Below, piece by piece: positions 24,958-37,919 of a stretch of DNA of 64,000 bases. Positions within the stretch are counted from its first letter, which is position 1. The number at the start of each line of letters is the position of its first letter. The DNA lies in assembly GCF_907164915.1 (NCBI RefSeq), contig NC_061862.1:9101505-9165504 (forward strand). Reading direction: 5' to 3'. The stretch comes from Impatiens glandulifera (taxonomy: Eukaryota > Streptophyta > Magnoliopsida > Ericales > Balsaminaceae). The position numbers were made by a program, and so were the translations under genes. A model generated the notes under the pieces. It saw only the letters and a list, made by a program, of their open reading frames with translations. It was not told where the DNA came from and did not search any database.

Positions 24958-27900
24958 ATGGCTTCTCGACAAGGAGCAAAATCAAAGAGATGGACTTCCA
25001 AAACAGCTATGAACTCTCACTCGTCTTCCACTACGTCTTCTTCAAAGCAAAATCCGGAAGACGGACAGAGTTCGCCAGCGGTTTCTTCGGTTAGAAGTAA
25101 GCCACAACACTTCCACTCAGATGGAGAGAGATCCAAGGAGAATGTAACGGTTACTGTTCGTTTCCGTCCTCTCAGGTCTTCGTTTATTGACTTATAATAT
25201 ATACATTTAGAAATTGCTTTTTCGCCTCTTTTCAAATTGTATATTTAAGTTGGTGTTTGATGTAGTCCGAGGGAAATCCGGTTAGGGGAAGAAGTTGCTT
25301 GGTATGCGGATGGAGAACGTATTGTGCGGAATGAGCATAATCCTTCTGTAGCATATGCTTATGGTAACGCAAAACTAATGCAATAGAAACATAATCAAAT
25401 TGTTGAATGAATAGGACGGAAATACTCCAGTGTTGTATCTGCAACATTCTTTTATTGACACGTGTTAGCAGTTTTAGCAATCAATTACTGCAATATATAG
25501 CTGCTTGGAATGTGTCTCATCTCATGAAGGTTTTCACTATAAATGTCAAATCACTTTCATCTTCATCATCTAGCAATCCTAACAAAGTTGTCAAAGACTA
25601 AACTGCAGAATGCCAATGTGTCTTGCTGCATCATTCATGAACTTTGCATTTTCCTAATTCTAGGTTTTGTTAGTAGTCTGTACTATCATTCAAGTTCAGT
25701 CAAAGTGGAAGCAGATCTTTGCTAAATTATAAAAGTCCTTTATTCGTTATTTTGTTGTTGTTGTTGTTGTTTATGAACGATTTAAATTGTCATTATTATA
25801 AATTAACTTTTGTATATGTTCTTAGTTTTATATTGAAGGCTAAACTTGATTGTTCATTTTTTCATTATCATAATGATAACATTATTATTGTAGTTATCAT
25901 TCCCTTCCTAAAGTCCTGTATCAGCTGCTCTCAACTGTTCACTAGCATCTTTAAATTTAGTAAAAGGAAGTTGGAAGAGAGACAGTAACTTTCACATGTA
26001 GATACAATAATATCATGTGTGCTTAGTTCAAAAAGTTATCAGGCTAATATATTATAAGTCAATTTTGTAGTATGGTGTTAGTTTCTTCAACATTTTAACT
26101 AGTTAACCAGCTTCCACAAAATTTATTTTTGTTGTTGTTCAAGTCGAAGGTAGTAGGTAATGCAAGAATAGTACATGTATTGATTAGTGTGCATTCTGAA
26201 TATTTATCATTGTTCCTCATTTGTCTTCCAGATCGAGTGTTTGGCCCCACAACCACCACAAGGCAAGTGTATGATGTTGCTGCACAATCTGTTGTCAGTG
26301 GTGCTATGGAGGGCATCAATGGTACATATTAGTATATTTATCTTTTATTTTGGTCTTATTTGCACATCATTGCGAGTTTCAAAGTATTTTGAGAAGATAT
26401 TTGGGTTAAATGGAAAGCCAAAAAAGGAAATAACAAAAGAGACTAAGCAACTCGGTCAAGAAAAACAGTTAAGCAAATATTACCTTCTTAGATAATCAAA
26501 TGCTATGACTCTACACGTCAAAAAGAGCTGATTCTTGATTACTATCAATTTACTGTCTTTGTATTGCCTTGCTTGTAACCATAATCTGTAGAGGCTGAAT
26601 CTTCAACATTGCATGATATATATTATAGAGGATGTTTTCAATCTGAATACATGTAAAATTTGATCAAATGATTCAACACTCTTCTCGAGGTTCAGTTTTT
26701 CAGTCAAGATATGTTGCTTTTTTCCTTTTCAACTTGCTGCGCAGGTTGAATGTGGAGGGAAACAATTTGCATACGTATTGGGTTGGTAAAGGATACAAAA
26801 TCATTTGTAATTTATTCTGGCCAGCTGATATCATAGTATATATGATATCATTTCTATCTCTTGTTATCTTCAAATGCGTGGTATGATTGTACATTAATTA
26901 GGTTAAGGAAAGTCTATCTCAGACTTTTCGTGATACAAAAAGTGCATTCATTATACCTCTGTAAATGTTTCATCCTACTGAAGTGGCTAAGGATGTTGCA
27001 TTAGCAACATCGTTCTTATGTCAATTACAAGTTACCTCCTAAACTAGCCTTGTTTTGAGACCAATGTAATCTTTGCGGCTTATTCCTTTTTATGTTTTCT
27101 ACTATGAGCAGGCACAATTTTTGCTTATGGTGTGACGAGCAGTGGGAAGACACACACTATGCATGTACAAGCCCTTCTTTCATGACTATTGTGTTTGTGT
27201 TTTTCCATTCACATTAGCATTGGAGTGGCAAGGTGTTTCTCACTTTCGTATTTACACCAGTCTTAACTATAATCTAATTCCTGTGATGTTTTGGCTACTA
27301 TTACACAGGGTGATCAGAGGTCTCCTGGTATTATCCCATTAACAGTGAAAGATGTTTTTAGTATCATTCAAGAGGTAACTTGTTTTTAATTTGTATTCCA
27401 ACAACAATTGCACCTGACAAAGCAGAAATATCAATGAAATTATCTGTTTCAGACTCCAAATCGAGAGTTTCTTCTCCATGTCTCATATTTGGAGATCTAT
27501 AATGAGGTAATCTTTTGATATTTATTTCAAACTCTTGACAGTTACTCTTTGGTTATTCTGTGTTTTCAACTGTTTTGTTTTCTACATTTACTTTATCGAA
27601 ACCACTTTTGTTAAGTTCTTCCAGTTAAAGAACTATGTAATCTATTATAACTGTCTTCCAAATTTTCCCATCACTGTCTTGAATTATTTTGTCAATTATA
27701 ACTGTAAATGTGTCGGTCTATATCTGTTTCACTGATCTAGGCTACTGTGGTAATGACACTTCTAACTCTTGGTACAAGTGTAATACTAATAGGGATGTAA
27801 TACTCTTCAACCTCAGGTGATTAATGACTTGTTAAATCCAGTTGGACAAAATCTACGAATCAGAGAGGATGCTCAGGTTCCCTACATTTTATTTACGCCT

Positions 27901-30900
27901 TAATTTTCACTTCTTTGCTATTTCATAAAGTTACAAAGTTCTGCATTTTTGGTTGTTTTATGGTTTCTTTGGTAAAAGTAGCCATACTGTTCCATATTTA
28001 TCTTATTTTAACCTATAACTGTTATACATGATCAAAGTACCCATAAACATTACAAACTTCCTTACTTTCAAGCTAGTTATGATAAGTGCTTGTTGTGATG
28101 CTTCTTTCACAAATATATAACGGGTATGTATGTCTTTATGAAATAATCAAGGCTTACATATATCCATATAAACTCCAAATAAACCATACATCTCAAGTTC
28201 TAGGTCATGGAGGAGTTATCCTGGTGAGAATAACTAATGTCCTAGATGATTTATTTATTTATTTATATTATGTTTGAATTACATTTGGCTATTCATCCTA
28301 ATATCTTTTTGCAACATTTGATGAGTTTCTTATTCTAGGGCTTTGTTTGGCAAACCATGCCTACAATATGGATCAATTAAGAGAGCTAATGCATAATCAG
28401 TTTCATTGAAATGTATAGTAGAAATAGAGTATACATCTTTTCCCAACTATCAATGATCTTCAAGCTGGGGCATGTTAACATTTATGGTTGCTTTACCAAA
28501 ATAAATAGAAAGAAAGGTCCTGCTGCTCTGACTGGAGCAGCTGTTTTCGGAACCTGTTTGCATTGTGCTGTTGTCCGTGTGCTAATAAATTATTCGTGTG
28601 ACACAAGTTTAAGAGTAGATAATGCTAGTGGTATTCCTGTGCTCCTATATTCTCTGATATAGAATATAGGAGAACCAAGTTCCTTGATGAACATGTGAAA
28701 GTTGATCAGAGTGTAGAATATGAATGTATATCAGGTTTTCAATAGAGAAAAATTGAATAGAATGTTTTTTCCTTATACTTATAACCTAACAAGAGATATA
28801 TACAGGCTTGACATATCCATTTTATGCTTCAGAAATCTCTGATTGATTCATTTAGTAAAGTGGTAATGATTATCACACTGCTGGATGCAGGGAACTTTTG
28901 TTGAAGGCGTTAAAGATGAAATTGTATTATCCCCTGCTCATGCTCTGTCTCTTATTGCTGCTGGAGAAGGTAAAATTCTAATCATATTTAATCTCAAAGG
29001 TTATTGAGTACATTTATATATCAAGCCCCCAACTTCAAGAGATGGCTGGCTCTCTTAGGGAATGTCCACACTCTATGTTAAAGCTGGTAGCAATCTACAT
29101 GCAAACGACCAGGCAGTGCAAAGCTACGTCTTTTGTGATTTTCTTAAGTTTTTTCCTCATGAGAAGCTTTTACTACAAGTCTACAACTGTTGGATTATGA
29201 ACACTGTGGAAACTAAAACCAAGGTTCTTTGTTCTGCCTATTCTCGAGAGTGTTGGGCACATAAATTTAAAACAAAAATATCTCATGATGCTGGTCTTCT
29301 TGTACTTAATTTAATTTGAAGCTAAGCCCGGATTGTCATTAATTTCTTCTAATAAAATTGTTACTCTAAGTTTCACCTTACATGGAAGTCAACTTCTAAC
29401 TCTGGAAGGTAAATTCAACATACAAATATCACTGGTCACTTCCCATACAACAAGGTCATTGGGTATTTGCATACTTGTCGTGAACATGGATTTGACAAGA
29501 AACGTTAGGAAGTTGGAATATATCATACAGAGTATTCTTTTGCTCTCTAATCCTAGGATAGCCTAAGATGAATCAGGGATATATATATGCTACATACTTG
29601 AGATTTACTTGGCACCTTTTTTCTCTTATTGCTCTGTCCCTCTCACTATGACAGTGACTTGTGGACAACACTAGATAAACTGGATACATGCCTGGGATAT
29701 TGCTACTGGGGCTCGTACTCTTATTTCTTTTGTAACTGTTCCTTGCTTCATTCCCAACTTACTAGAGCTTTCTACAACAGAACACAGGCATGTTGGCTCT
29801 ACAAATTTCAATTTACATAGCAGCAGGAGCCATACAATATTTACACTGGTAAGTGGACAACACTGACTTCTAGGCTAGACAGTTCTTTCATTAAATCCAT
29901 TAGCATGGGTTTCTTCTTCATTTCTTCAACTGGTTGGGGATAACAGGATGAGGTATCTACTTAAAATTTGCTTCCCAAATCTACCCATATATTTGGGAAG
30001 CAAATTTTAAGTAGATACCTTTTGCACATAAACCTGAAGCGGCAATGTTAATGGATAGATATTATAACTTCCAACTTAAATGTTTATTGGTGCTCTGGTC
30101 TGCTTATATGCCTTATCATGTATGTGCAACTGTTCTTCCAATAGACTGTTGAGAGCAGCCCTTTTGGTGAAAACTGTGGAGGCGAAGCTGTTAGCTTGTC
30201 ACAATTGGTATATTCTTATGCAATTTTCTTCCGGAAGGATTGACAACTAATGTTGTTAATTAACCATCCTATTTGTTTGCATACATGTGCAGCATCTAAT
30301 TGATTTAGCAGGTTCTGAGAGCTCCAAAGCTGAAACTATTGGTGTGCGCCGAAGAGAAGGATCTTACATTAACAAAAGTTTGCTTACTCTTGGAACTGTG
30401 AGTTTACAACCATCAATTGTGTACACAATTTCTTTTCAGCAACTATATATCATATTGATCTACCAACTAATTATCTCCTCTATATATAGTTGCCTTCTAT
30501 GTCATTAAACTCACTATTTCAAATGTTGTTTTTATAGTTATTCTTTTCCATTTAATTTTTTCATTATTGTGTTCATATATTTGTGAATTTAAATTTGGAA
30601 GGAATACATGGAGACCTGAGAGGTGAAGAATATTTAATATTTGCGTGTTTCATATAATTTAATGATGACTAATAATTTCAGGCTGGTTGTTTGATCTCCA
30701 GATATTCATAAAAACTACTCTCTTTTTTGGGAAGATAACAATTGCTTCAGCCTTTGTCTAGGTGTTACCCTCACTGCACATTATCCTATTTGTTACTAGC
30801 ATTGACCAGTATCTAGCATCTTATTATAAAGTTATGTTCTTCTCAAGTGATTCACCGATGTTACCTTCTTCCATGTATGCTAATTATGCATTGATTAATT

Positions 30901-33900
30901 TCTGAGAATTATTAATGAATGTTTCATGTTTTTTCAGTATGTGACTATAACTAGAGCTATCTGTCTAAAGGAATACTAAAATGTTCTAGTAATTTGTTGC
31001 ATTGGCATTTATTTCTAAGAAAATCAAGAGATTAATTATTTGTTTAGTTATATTTTCATAGAAGGATGCCTGTGAATGTTGTTCTCTTCTTGCATGTTAT
31101 CCCAGTTTTATGTATAACTGCCTATGTAAAACACTAACTAACCTGGGCAGAATTGGCTTGACAAAAATGGTGCTATCTAGTTTTTAAATAACTTGCAGCT
31201 TGAAACATTCTCTACATTCCTTAGACCTACTTCTGATTTAGGTTCTCAAATATATATTTTTGTTCCACCACTCTTTAATTGGTATAATAGGTTGAGGATG
31301 ACTCCTGACAATTATGTTTATACTGCAGACAATGTGGAGGTGTATGTGTATGATGTAATCCCTATTGATTAGCTGGCCAAAGTACTTAAAATATCATTTT
31401 TACTATGTTGGATTTATCCTGATGAATAAACTGTCTATTGACAGGTCATATCAAAATTAACCGATGGGAGAGCATCACATGTACCATATAGGGACTCCAA
31501 ATTAACTAGGCTTCTTCAGTCTTCATTAAGTGGTCATGGCCGTGTATCTGTAAGCCTCACTGTCTATCAATTGCACAAAGAAAAGCATTTTCGAGTCCAT
31601 ACTCGAGTAAACATATTCTTATGCAAAAACCTACTAGATTTGAATATATTAAGATTTTTTTGAAGAATATATTTCTTTAGTTTCAACATGATTTAAATGA
31701 CAAATTCAAATGACCATCACAAAAAGCTCATCTTCAATTGACTCAAATCATCCTTTGTGTCTAAATCAACTCTGTGGTGCTGAACGTCTAAAACATCATT
31801 CATGGCTTATCACCCCCTTAGCTATTAAGTCTATTATATTTACAAAAAACTTGAAACACCAATTGAGCTTTAAATTGGCACATTTTCCCCATTAAAAATG
31901 TTCAATTGGTTCAAGACACATTTTGTCTACGTCAAGTAATCAACTACGTGGTTAGATAGTGGACATGTATATTTTTAGAGAGTTTCAAAACCTATCTCAC
32001 TGGTTCCAACCCAACCTCCCTTAGCCTCTCTGCCTACCAACTTACTCCAGATGGAACCACCACCACCATCATCTTCCTTCCCCCTTTTCCCTCTCTTTAT
32101 TTGTAAGGAAAATGATGAGCATGATATTCGAGAATATTCCCAGGGGCAGAAGAAAATAACCTAACAGGGAAGTAACACCAAAAAAGGTTTCCAAGAAATT
32201 TATCTCTATAGGATGACGTTTGAGTTGAATAAGTTTGATAGGCAATATGAGCATGGTTCAATGTTAAATAGGTGTTTGAGCCTTTTCCATGATAAAAAGA
32301 AAGATGTATACCTTTGCTTGTGATAATAATTTTATGATTGAAGTTGGAGGGTCATGGCGGTGACTGTGAATGCTGTGCTAGTCTCCTACATGATTAAATT
32401 AAAAAAAGAAGTAATTTTATGACTCTTGTACCATTTTGACTTTACAGCTCATTTGCACTGTTACTCCCTCCTCAAGTAGTACTGAGGAGACCCACAACAC
32501 ACTGAAGTTTGCTCACCGTGCAAAGCATATAGAAGTCCTAGCGGCACAAAATAAGGTAGGGACTATTCTTACTCTTCATTTTAAAAGTTGTTATCAGGTT
32601 CATAACTAATTCTATAAATTCCCAGATAATTGATGAAAAATCTCTCATCAAGAAATACCAAAATGAGATACGCTGTTTGAAGGAAGAGCTAGAACAACTA
32701 AAGAGGGTTGTCTCAGTTCCTCAACTACATGAAGCAGGAGAAGATGACATTGAGCTCTTGAAACAGAAGGTACCCTTTTGCCCATTGACATTTATTATTC
32801 CCTTGTGACCTTAAAGGTTAATGTTCCATTGCACTTTCTGACTAGTTAGATTAGATTCTCTGACAGTATACTACGTCTTTGAATGGATTTTGACTTGGTA
32901 AATATACTTTTTCCCTTTTATGTTCTGCATCATGTCTTTGCTACTAATTGAATCATTTTTTGTATCTATAACTTAATATTATTAGTATATAACTTTCCCT
33001 AAAGGCTGAAGCATTAGAGCTTTCTATTGTCTGAAATATTGGTTTCCAATTTAAGTGGTATCTATAACTTAATATTATTAGTATATAACTGTTTGAATGT
33101 TTCATAAACAAATTTTGGAGTTCCATTAGTGCCTGGTTTTGTGGAGAGTAAGAGAGTGGTAGGTGCCAGTTACATTCAAATTAGATGTATCCTCCTATAC
33201 CACTGCAGTCTTACATTTATCATTGACATTCAATAGAATCACATGCGTAGATATTATAATTCTGCTATAACAAGTCAAAACTTTTGAACTTAAATGACTT
33301 GAGGATGTTTTTCTTGCAACTTAAGTTCGAAGATGGTCAAGTCAAGATGCAGTCAAGATTAGAAGAGGAAGAGGAAACCAAAGGTGCATTATTAACCAGA
33401 ATACAACGTCTAACAAAGTTAATCTTGGTGTCCACAAAAGATACGCAGTCACCAAGGCTTCCACACCGTGCTGGTCCAAGGAGAAGGCATTCATTTGGTG
33501 AAGAAGAGGTATCATAATGCAATCATGCCCCTTCTTTCTTAATTTTTATCTGTTTTTCATCTTCTTCATCCCAGCATTATTGAAATGTGCACAACCTACT
33601 TACTAAGTCATGGTTGTATTTTTGAAAGATGGTACTCTCTTGGTCAAACTTAATGTCCTAGGTCCATCCACTTTCTGTTTGTGTGTGTAGTATATTGCTT
33701 GATTTGGCTTTTCAGATAGCTGTAGAGGATTTTCTGTCATAAGGCAGATTCTATAGTTAAAATACTTGTTAGTTTACAGAAATCATAAAATTTAAGGACT
33801 AAATCATGATTGTTCTTGTTTTTGTACAGTATTTTTTATGTTATTTGTGTACTTGTCTTATTCGTAGTGAAATAACATTTTGATGATGTTTATCTGAATC

Positions 33901-36900
33901 TCTGTCGTTTCTGGACTGCATTAAGTGTAAAGGTTTGCATATATCTGTATCATTGATTGATCTAGATAGAATACTAAAGGGTCTCTAACATGAATGGTTG
34001 CCCACAGTGGTGGAAGAAATAATTATGAATGTAATAGGTAATTGGTGGTGTAATTGTAATAGTCCGTTAACAAATTTCTTGCATATTTACCATAATGATA
34101 TTTATGGTGGTTAATCATTATTTTTTCTATATTAGTCTAAACAACTTGACAATCACCAACTGTATTTAACTTGCAGCTTGCATACCTCCCTCATAGAAGA
34201 CGGGACCTGATTTTGGAAGAGGAGAACATAGATGTGTATGTTTCTGTTGATGGGAATGTTGAAACTCCAGATGATACAGCGAAGGAGGATAAAAGAGCCC
34301 GGAAGAACGGGCTTCTAAACTGGTTAAAGCCACGTGTAAGTTGATTATGCAGATTCAAACATATTAATATTTCTTAAAAATATTAGATATTGAGTGAAAA
34401 ATTTCTTGCTTAAAATTTCTTGCATAAAATTTTCTGTTAATAATCAATGGAATATCAACTGATTACATTATGATTTCCCAGAAGCGAGATAGTGGTGTAG
34501 GCACCTTGGCAAGCGCAAGTGATAAATCAAGTGGATTCAAGTCTGTTAGTACGCCTTCAACTCCTAAAGCAGAAAGTGTTAATCTTCCAAGCGAATCTTG
34601 CCTATCAAATTCTCATCTCTCAGAGAGCGCCGCAGCAGATCCTTTGGAGGCCAGACCTCATAGTTTTGATGATACTCCAGCGGTATGAAACAATCACTGT
34701 TTTTTCAGTTCAAATCAACAAATGTTCTGATCATACTTACTGATTACAGCTAGAGCATGTAAGGCCATATTTGATGTGGGTTATTTGGGATTTATTCCAA
34801 ATAACCCACTGTCCAATTAACAATATATTCATCAATCACATCATTCAAATCAACAACTAAAATATAGTCTCTGTTTTCTTTTTAAAATAAGAAATTATTT
34901 ATTCATTATATTCAAATAACCCGAGATCAAACAAGGCCTAAGAAAATTTGTGGGAAACTTTAGTCATCACATTTTAGTTCTCAATAAGGTGTTCTTGCAG
35001 ATTCTCCTCTTAGGAAAAACTTAAGGCTGAAAAATTCAAAGAAAATGTGGTCCATCGACGTTTCGTTGTATCTTCTTTCTATCCAGAAAACTGGAAACTG
35101 TTAATTTCTTCTGGTGTTTTCCTAATTTCAGATTTATTTCATTCTACAACTTCCATTAAGTGCAAAATTATGTCTAGGATCATAACATTTCAGCTTATGT
35201 TAACATTTCATAGTATTGAATATATTGGTGCTTGATATATTTACTTTTGTGTTCTAAGTCATACCAGACAAGCTTAACGTCAATTGACCTCCTGAGGGAG
35301 CAGCAGAAGATCTTATCTGGAGAGGTGTCACTCCATTTCAGTGCATTGAAAAGATTATCGTTGGATGTTTCAAGCAATCCCGAGAAAGAATATGTTCATG
35401 TGAGACTCTTCTACACTTGGTTTTAACATTTATCTTTTTCAGGAGTAGAACAGAACTATAATACAATTTTCATTACCCGTCATCTTTGTCTTATATAAAA
35501 GGAGGAAATAAGAGAATTGAATGATACAATCAAGAAAAAGAACGATCATATTGCTTTGTTGGAAAAGCAAATAATTGATTCCATGATCACATATCATGAC
35601 AAGGTGGAGAATGTGGAAGCATCCCTGGTGAGTTCTGATTTTCAAATATTTGCCTACAACTAATTATTTTGTTAGCAGCATAACCAAATTTTCGTTTCGT
35701 GCTGCAGACTGTGGCTGATTTAATGCCCCAACTAAATGACATGTCATTCGAACTTGAGGTAATGGAGTTGCATGTGATAGGAGTTCTAACTGATTCCCCA
35801 ACATTCTGTTCAGTAACAGAACAAATCTTTGTGTTCATCTGGTTAATAAGATTGCAATTTTTATGCTTATGATGCCACAAATATATATAAATAAAAACGT
35901 GTGTTGAGAAAGTTATACTTGGGGATTGAATTATACTATCTAAATATTTTCCTTTTCTTAATCAGGTTAAAGTTGCTGATAACAGAGTAATTCAAGATCA
36001 ACTTGATGAAAAGGTTTGTCACAAATTCACAAATACTGGAAAATATGTGCATAGTCTATTTAGTACCTCTTAGAGCTTGTTTGATGTAGTCCCTTTTTTT
36101 TCTTCTAAATCTGATCTTTTGAAGGAAAAAGAAAACTCGTTTGATGAAAAATTGGTAATGATTTTAAAATTAGAGTGTATTTTAGTAATTTAGTTGATGA
36201 TGCAAATACCCACCTTCATCAAAACGCCTTGTATTACTAGTACAAGAATCCATTCTAATGAGTAGTTTATTGCATGTCAGATCCATGAATGCGAAGAAAT
36301 GCAAGAAACAGTAGCATCTTTGAAAGAGCAGCTCTCGGACGCTCTAGAGCTCAAGAATGTGAGCCCATTGGACATATCTAGACGCCTGTATGAGTTAAAA
36401 TCTATGCAGGGTGAAATTTGCATGGATGGAAAAGGTTCGGTTGTGAAAGATTCAACGATACTGCTGCAGGCAAAGGTTCGTTTCTATTATCTATTACAAT
36501 TTAAGTGTGTATGTCCCAAATTAACTGAACTCATTATTCCCTCTTCCTTTCGGACTGCAGACAAAAGAAATAGAAGAACTCAAAGAAAAGGTAGCTGAAT
36601 TAACAGAGGAAAAAGAGCAGCTAGAACTTCGAAACCAGAAGCTGGCAGAAGAGAGTTCATATGCAAAAGGATTAGCTTCTGCTGCAGCAGTTGAGCTTAA
36701 AGCATTATCAGAAGAAGTTGCAAAACTCATGACACGCAATGAAAATTTAACTGCCCAATTCGCAACAACACAAAAGAGTTCTTCTCCTAGTCAACAACAA
36801 CAACAACGTAAACCCATCTCCACTCCTCGAAATATCAGGAGAATCGACAACAACAACAGTCATGTGAAACGAAAAGAACCAGCTGTTCTACCAGCAGAGG

Positions 36901-37127
36901 TCAAGAGAGAGCTAGCAATGAACCGGGAGAGAGAACTTTCATATGAAGCTGCTTTAGCAGAAAAGGAGCAAAGAGAAGGTGAGCTACATAGAAAGATAGA
37001 AGAATCAAAACAAAAAGAAGCCAATCTTGAGAATGAACTAGCTAACATGTGGGTGCTTGTGGCCAAGCTTAAGAAAACTCATGAAGCTGAAACTGATCTT
37101 ACTGACCCACTTGAACTTTGGAACTAA
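24958..37127 (+). CDS. KIN7: kinesin-7 family motor protein (990 aa, 23 exons)
   Basis: Exons: 24958-25175, 25266-25363, 26232-26321, 27112-27164, 27309-27374, 27453-27506, 27817-27876, 28891-28969, 29781-29848, 30145-30207, 30293-30397, 31445-31549, 32448-32555, 32626-32769, 33326-33508, 34177-34335, 34482-34682, 35268-35399, 35502-35627, 35708-35758, 35966-36013, 36281-36475 and 36561-37127. The Ser/Thr-rich N-terminus is followed by a motor domain (about 62-390) with [13 protein letters not shown]-loop GVTSSGKT (about 143-150), switch I NLHSSRSH (about 251-258) and switch II DLAGSE (about 286). Coiled coils follow. The motor moves on microtubules using ATP. Motor and neck match plant KIN-7 proteins of the KIN-7D/MKRP type. 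The C-terminal RING finger of some members is absent. Some plant members are reported at mitochondria; targeting here is not resolved. Confidence 0.93.
29952..30019. repeat. perfect 29-bp inverted repeat in kinesin intron 9
   Basis: GGTATCTACTTAAAATTTGC continuing to 29980 is followed by a 10-base spacer (CTACCCATAT) and its exact reverse complement at 29991-30019. It lies between exons 9 and 10 and would fold into a stable hairpin in the pre-mRNA. Confidence 0.9.
34763..34938. mobile_element. Tourist-like (PIF/Harbinger) MITE, 176 bp, in kinesin intron 17
   Basis: The left end is GGCCATATTTGATGTGGGTT and the right end, on the minus strand, GGCCTTGTTTGATCTCGGGTT. Both are flanked by TAA (34760-34762 and 34939-34941), the typical 3-bp duplication. 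There is a further internal hairpin around GTGGGTTATTTGG near 34776. It has no coding capacity. Confidence 0.75.
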
Positions 37128-37304
37128 TTGACTGGATAATGTAATGTGTGATTGTGCGTGTGTGTGTGTGTAATTAGAAACCTTCCATTTTCTGACATGA
37201 CAATTAAGGTATTGAACTGCTCAAGTAAGAAAGAAAGAAGCAAATTGGCATAATAGATAAAGAGTGTTATTGGGAAAACAAAGTGGAAGAAACAATAAAA
37301 AGAT

Positions 37305-37321
37305 GGGGGGGGGGGGGGGGG
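37305..37321. repeat. G17 homopolymer between convergent genes
   Basis: Seventeen G in a row lie between the kinesin stop (37127) and the TMCO1 stop (37330), just beyond the stop codon of the minus-strand gene, where it reads as poly(C) in the 3' UTR. Confidence 0.9.
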
Positions 37322-37329
37322 TAAAAGCA

Positions 37330-37914
37330 TTAATTGGTTTTCTGATCAGGCATGGGGAAAAGTCCAGATCCAGCAGCTCCACGGGGCGGGGAGAATCCTA
37401 AGAACTTCTGCAAATTAGTACGAATACTAATGGAACATAGAAAGTACAAGAAAGGCATGGAACAATCGGTCATATCTTCTCCTTGCAATCCTCTGTGGCT
37501 CATCTTCTGGACGAGTCTGATGGGAATGAATGGCAATTTAGCTACGGTCTTGCCTTCCAAAAGGGAATTGAGGAGTCCGAAGACGACGAAGAGGACTAGG
37601 GCAACGACGGCGCCGGACTTGAACTTGAAGAGAGATAGATCGCGGCTGGATTCCTTGATAGTGGACTCGACGCGATCGATCTTCTTGGTTTTGGATTTCT
37701 TGAGATTGAGTTTTGAGGAGGGAGTGGAGTCGGTTTTCATGGTCTCGAGCTTCTTGGAGGCCTTGTCGATGGAGGATTTGAGAGATTTGTAGGAGTTGGT
37801 ACGGTAGATGAGGAGCCATGAGATGGCTTCGCAGATCACAGCTGTGCAGATTGAGATTCCAACAACAGTGAGTCCATCTCCGTACTTCATATGAGAGAAG
37901 AGAGTAGCGGCCAT
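37330..37914 (-). CDS. TMCO1: TMCO1 homologue, ER calcium load-activated channel (194 aa)
   Basis: An intronless frame of 194 residues, close to the 188 of human TMCO1. An upstream in-frame extension starts only at TTG, so ATG at 37914 (MAATLFSHMKYGDGL) is taken. Membrane segment 1 is about 13-38 (VVGISICTAVICEAISWLL), followed by a basic coiled coil (SYKSLKSSIDKASKKLE), membrane segment 2 around GAVVALVLFVVFGLLNSL, and a C-terminal segment with FLYFLCSISIRTNLQKFLGF. These are the hallmarks of the EMC3/TMCO1 (DUF106) family, whose members act in the ER membrane; animal TMCO1 relieves calcium overload and joins a translocon insertase complex. It is convergent with the kinesin gene, 202 bases between stops. 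Confidence 0.93.
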   Translation of the reverse strand: MAATLFSHMKYGDGLTVVGISICTAVICEAISWLLIYRTNSYKSLKSSIDKASKKLETMKTDSTPSSKLNLKKSKTKKIDRVESTIKESSRDLSLFKFKSGAVVALVLFVVFGLLNSLLEGKTVAKLPFIPIRLVQKMSHRGLQGEDMTDCSMPFLYFLCSISIRTNLQKFLGFSPPRGAAGSGLFPMPDQKTN

Positions 37915-37919
37915 AGCTC

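Noticed and set aside
24825..25094. 89-residue frame on + overlapping kinesin exon 1
   Set aside because: Different frame from the kinesin start; no recognisable protein features.
37352..37792. 146-residue frame on +
   Set aside because: It is the antisense shadow of the well-supported TMCO1 gene.
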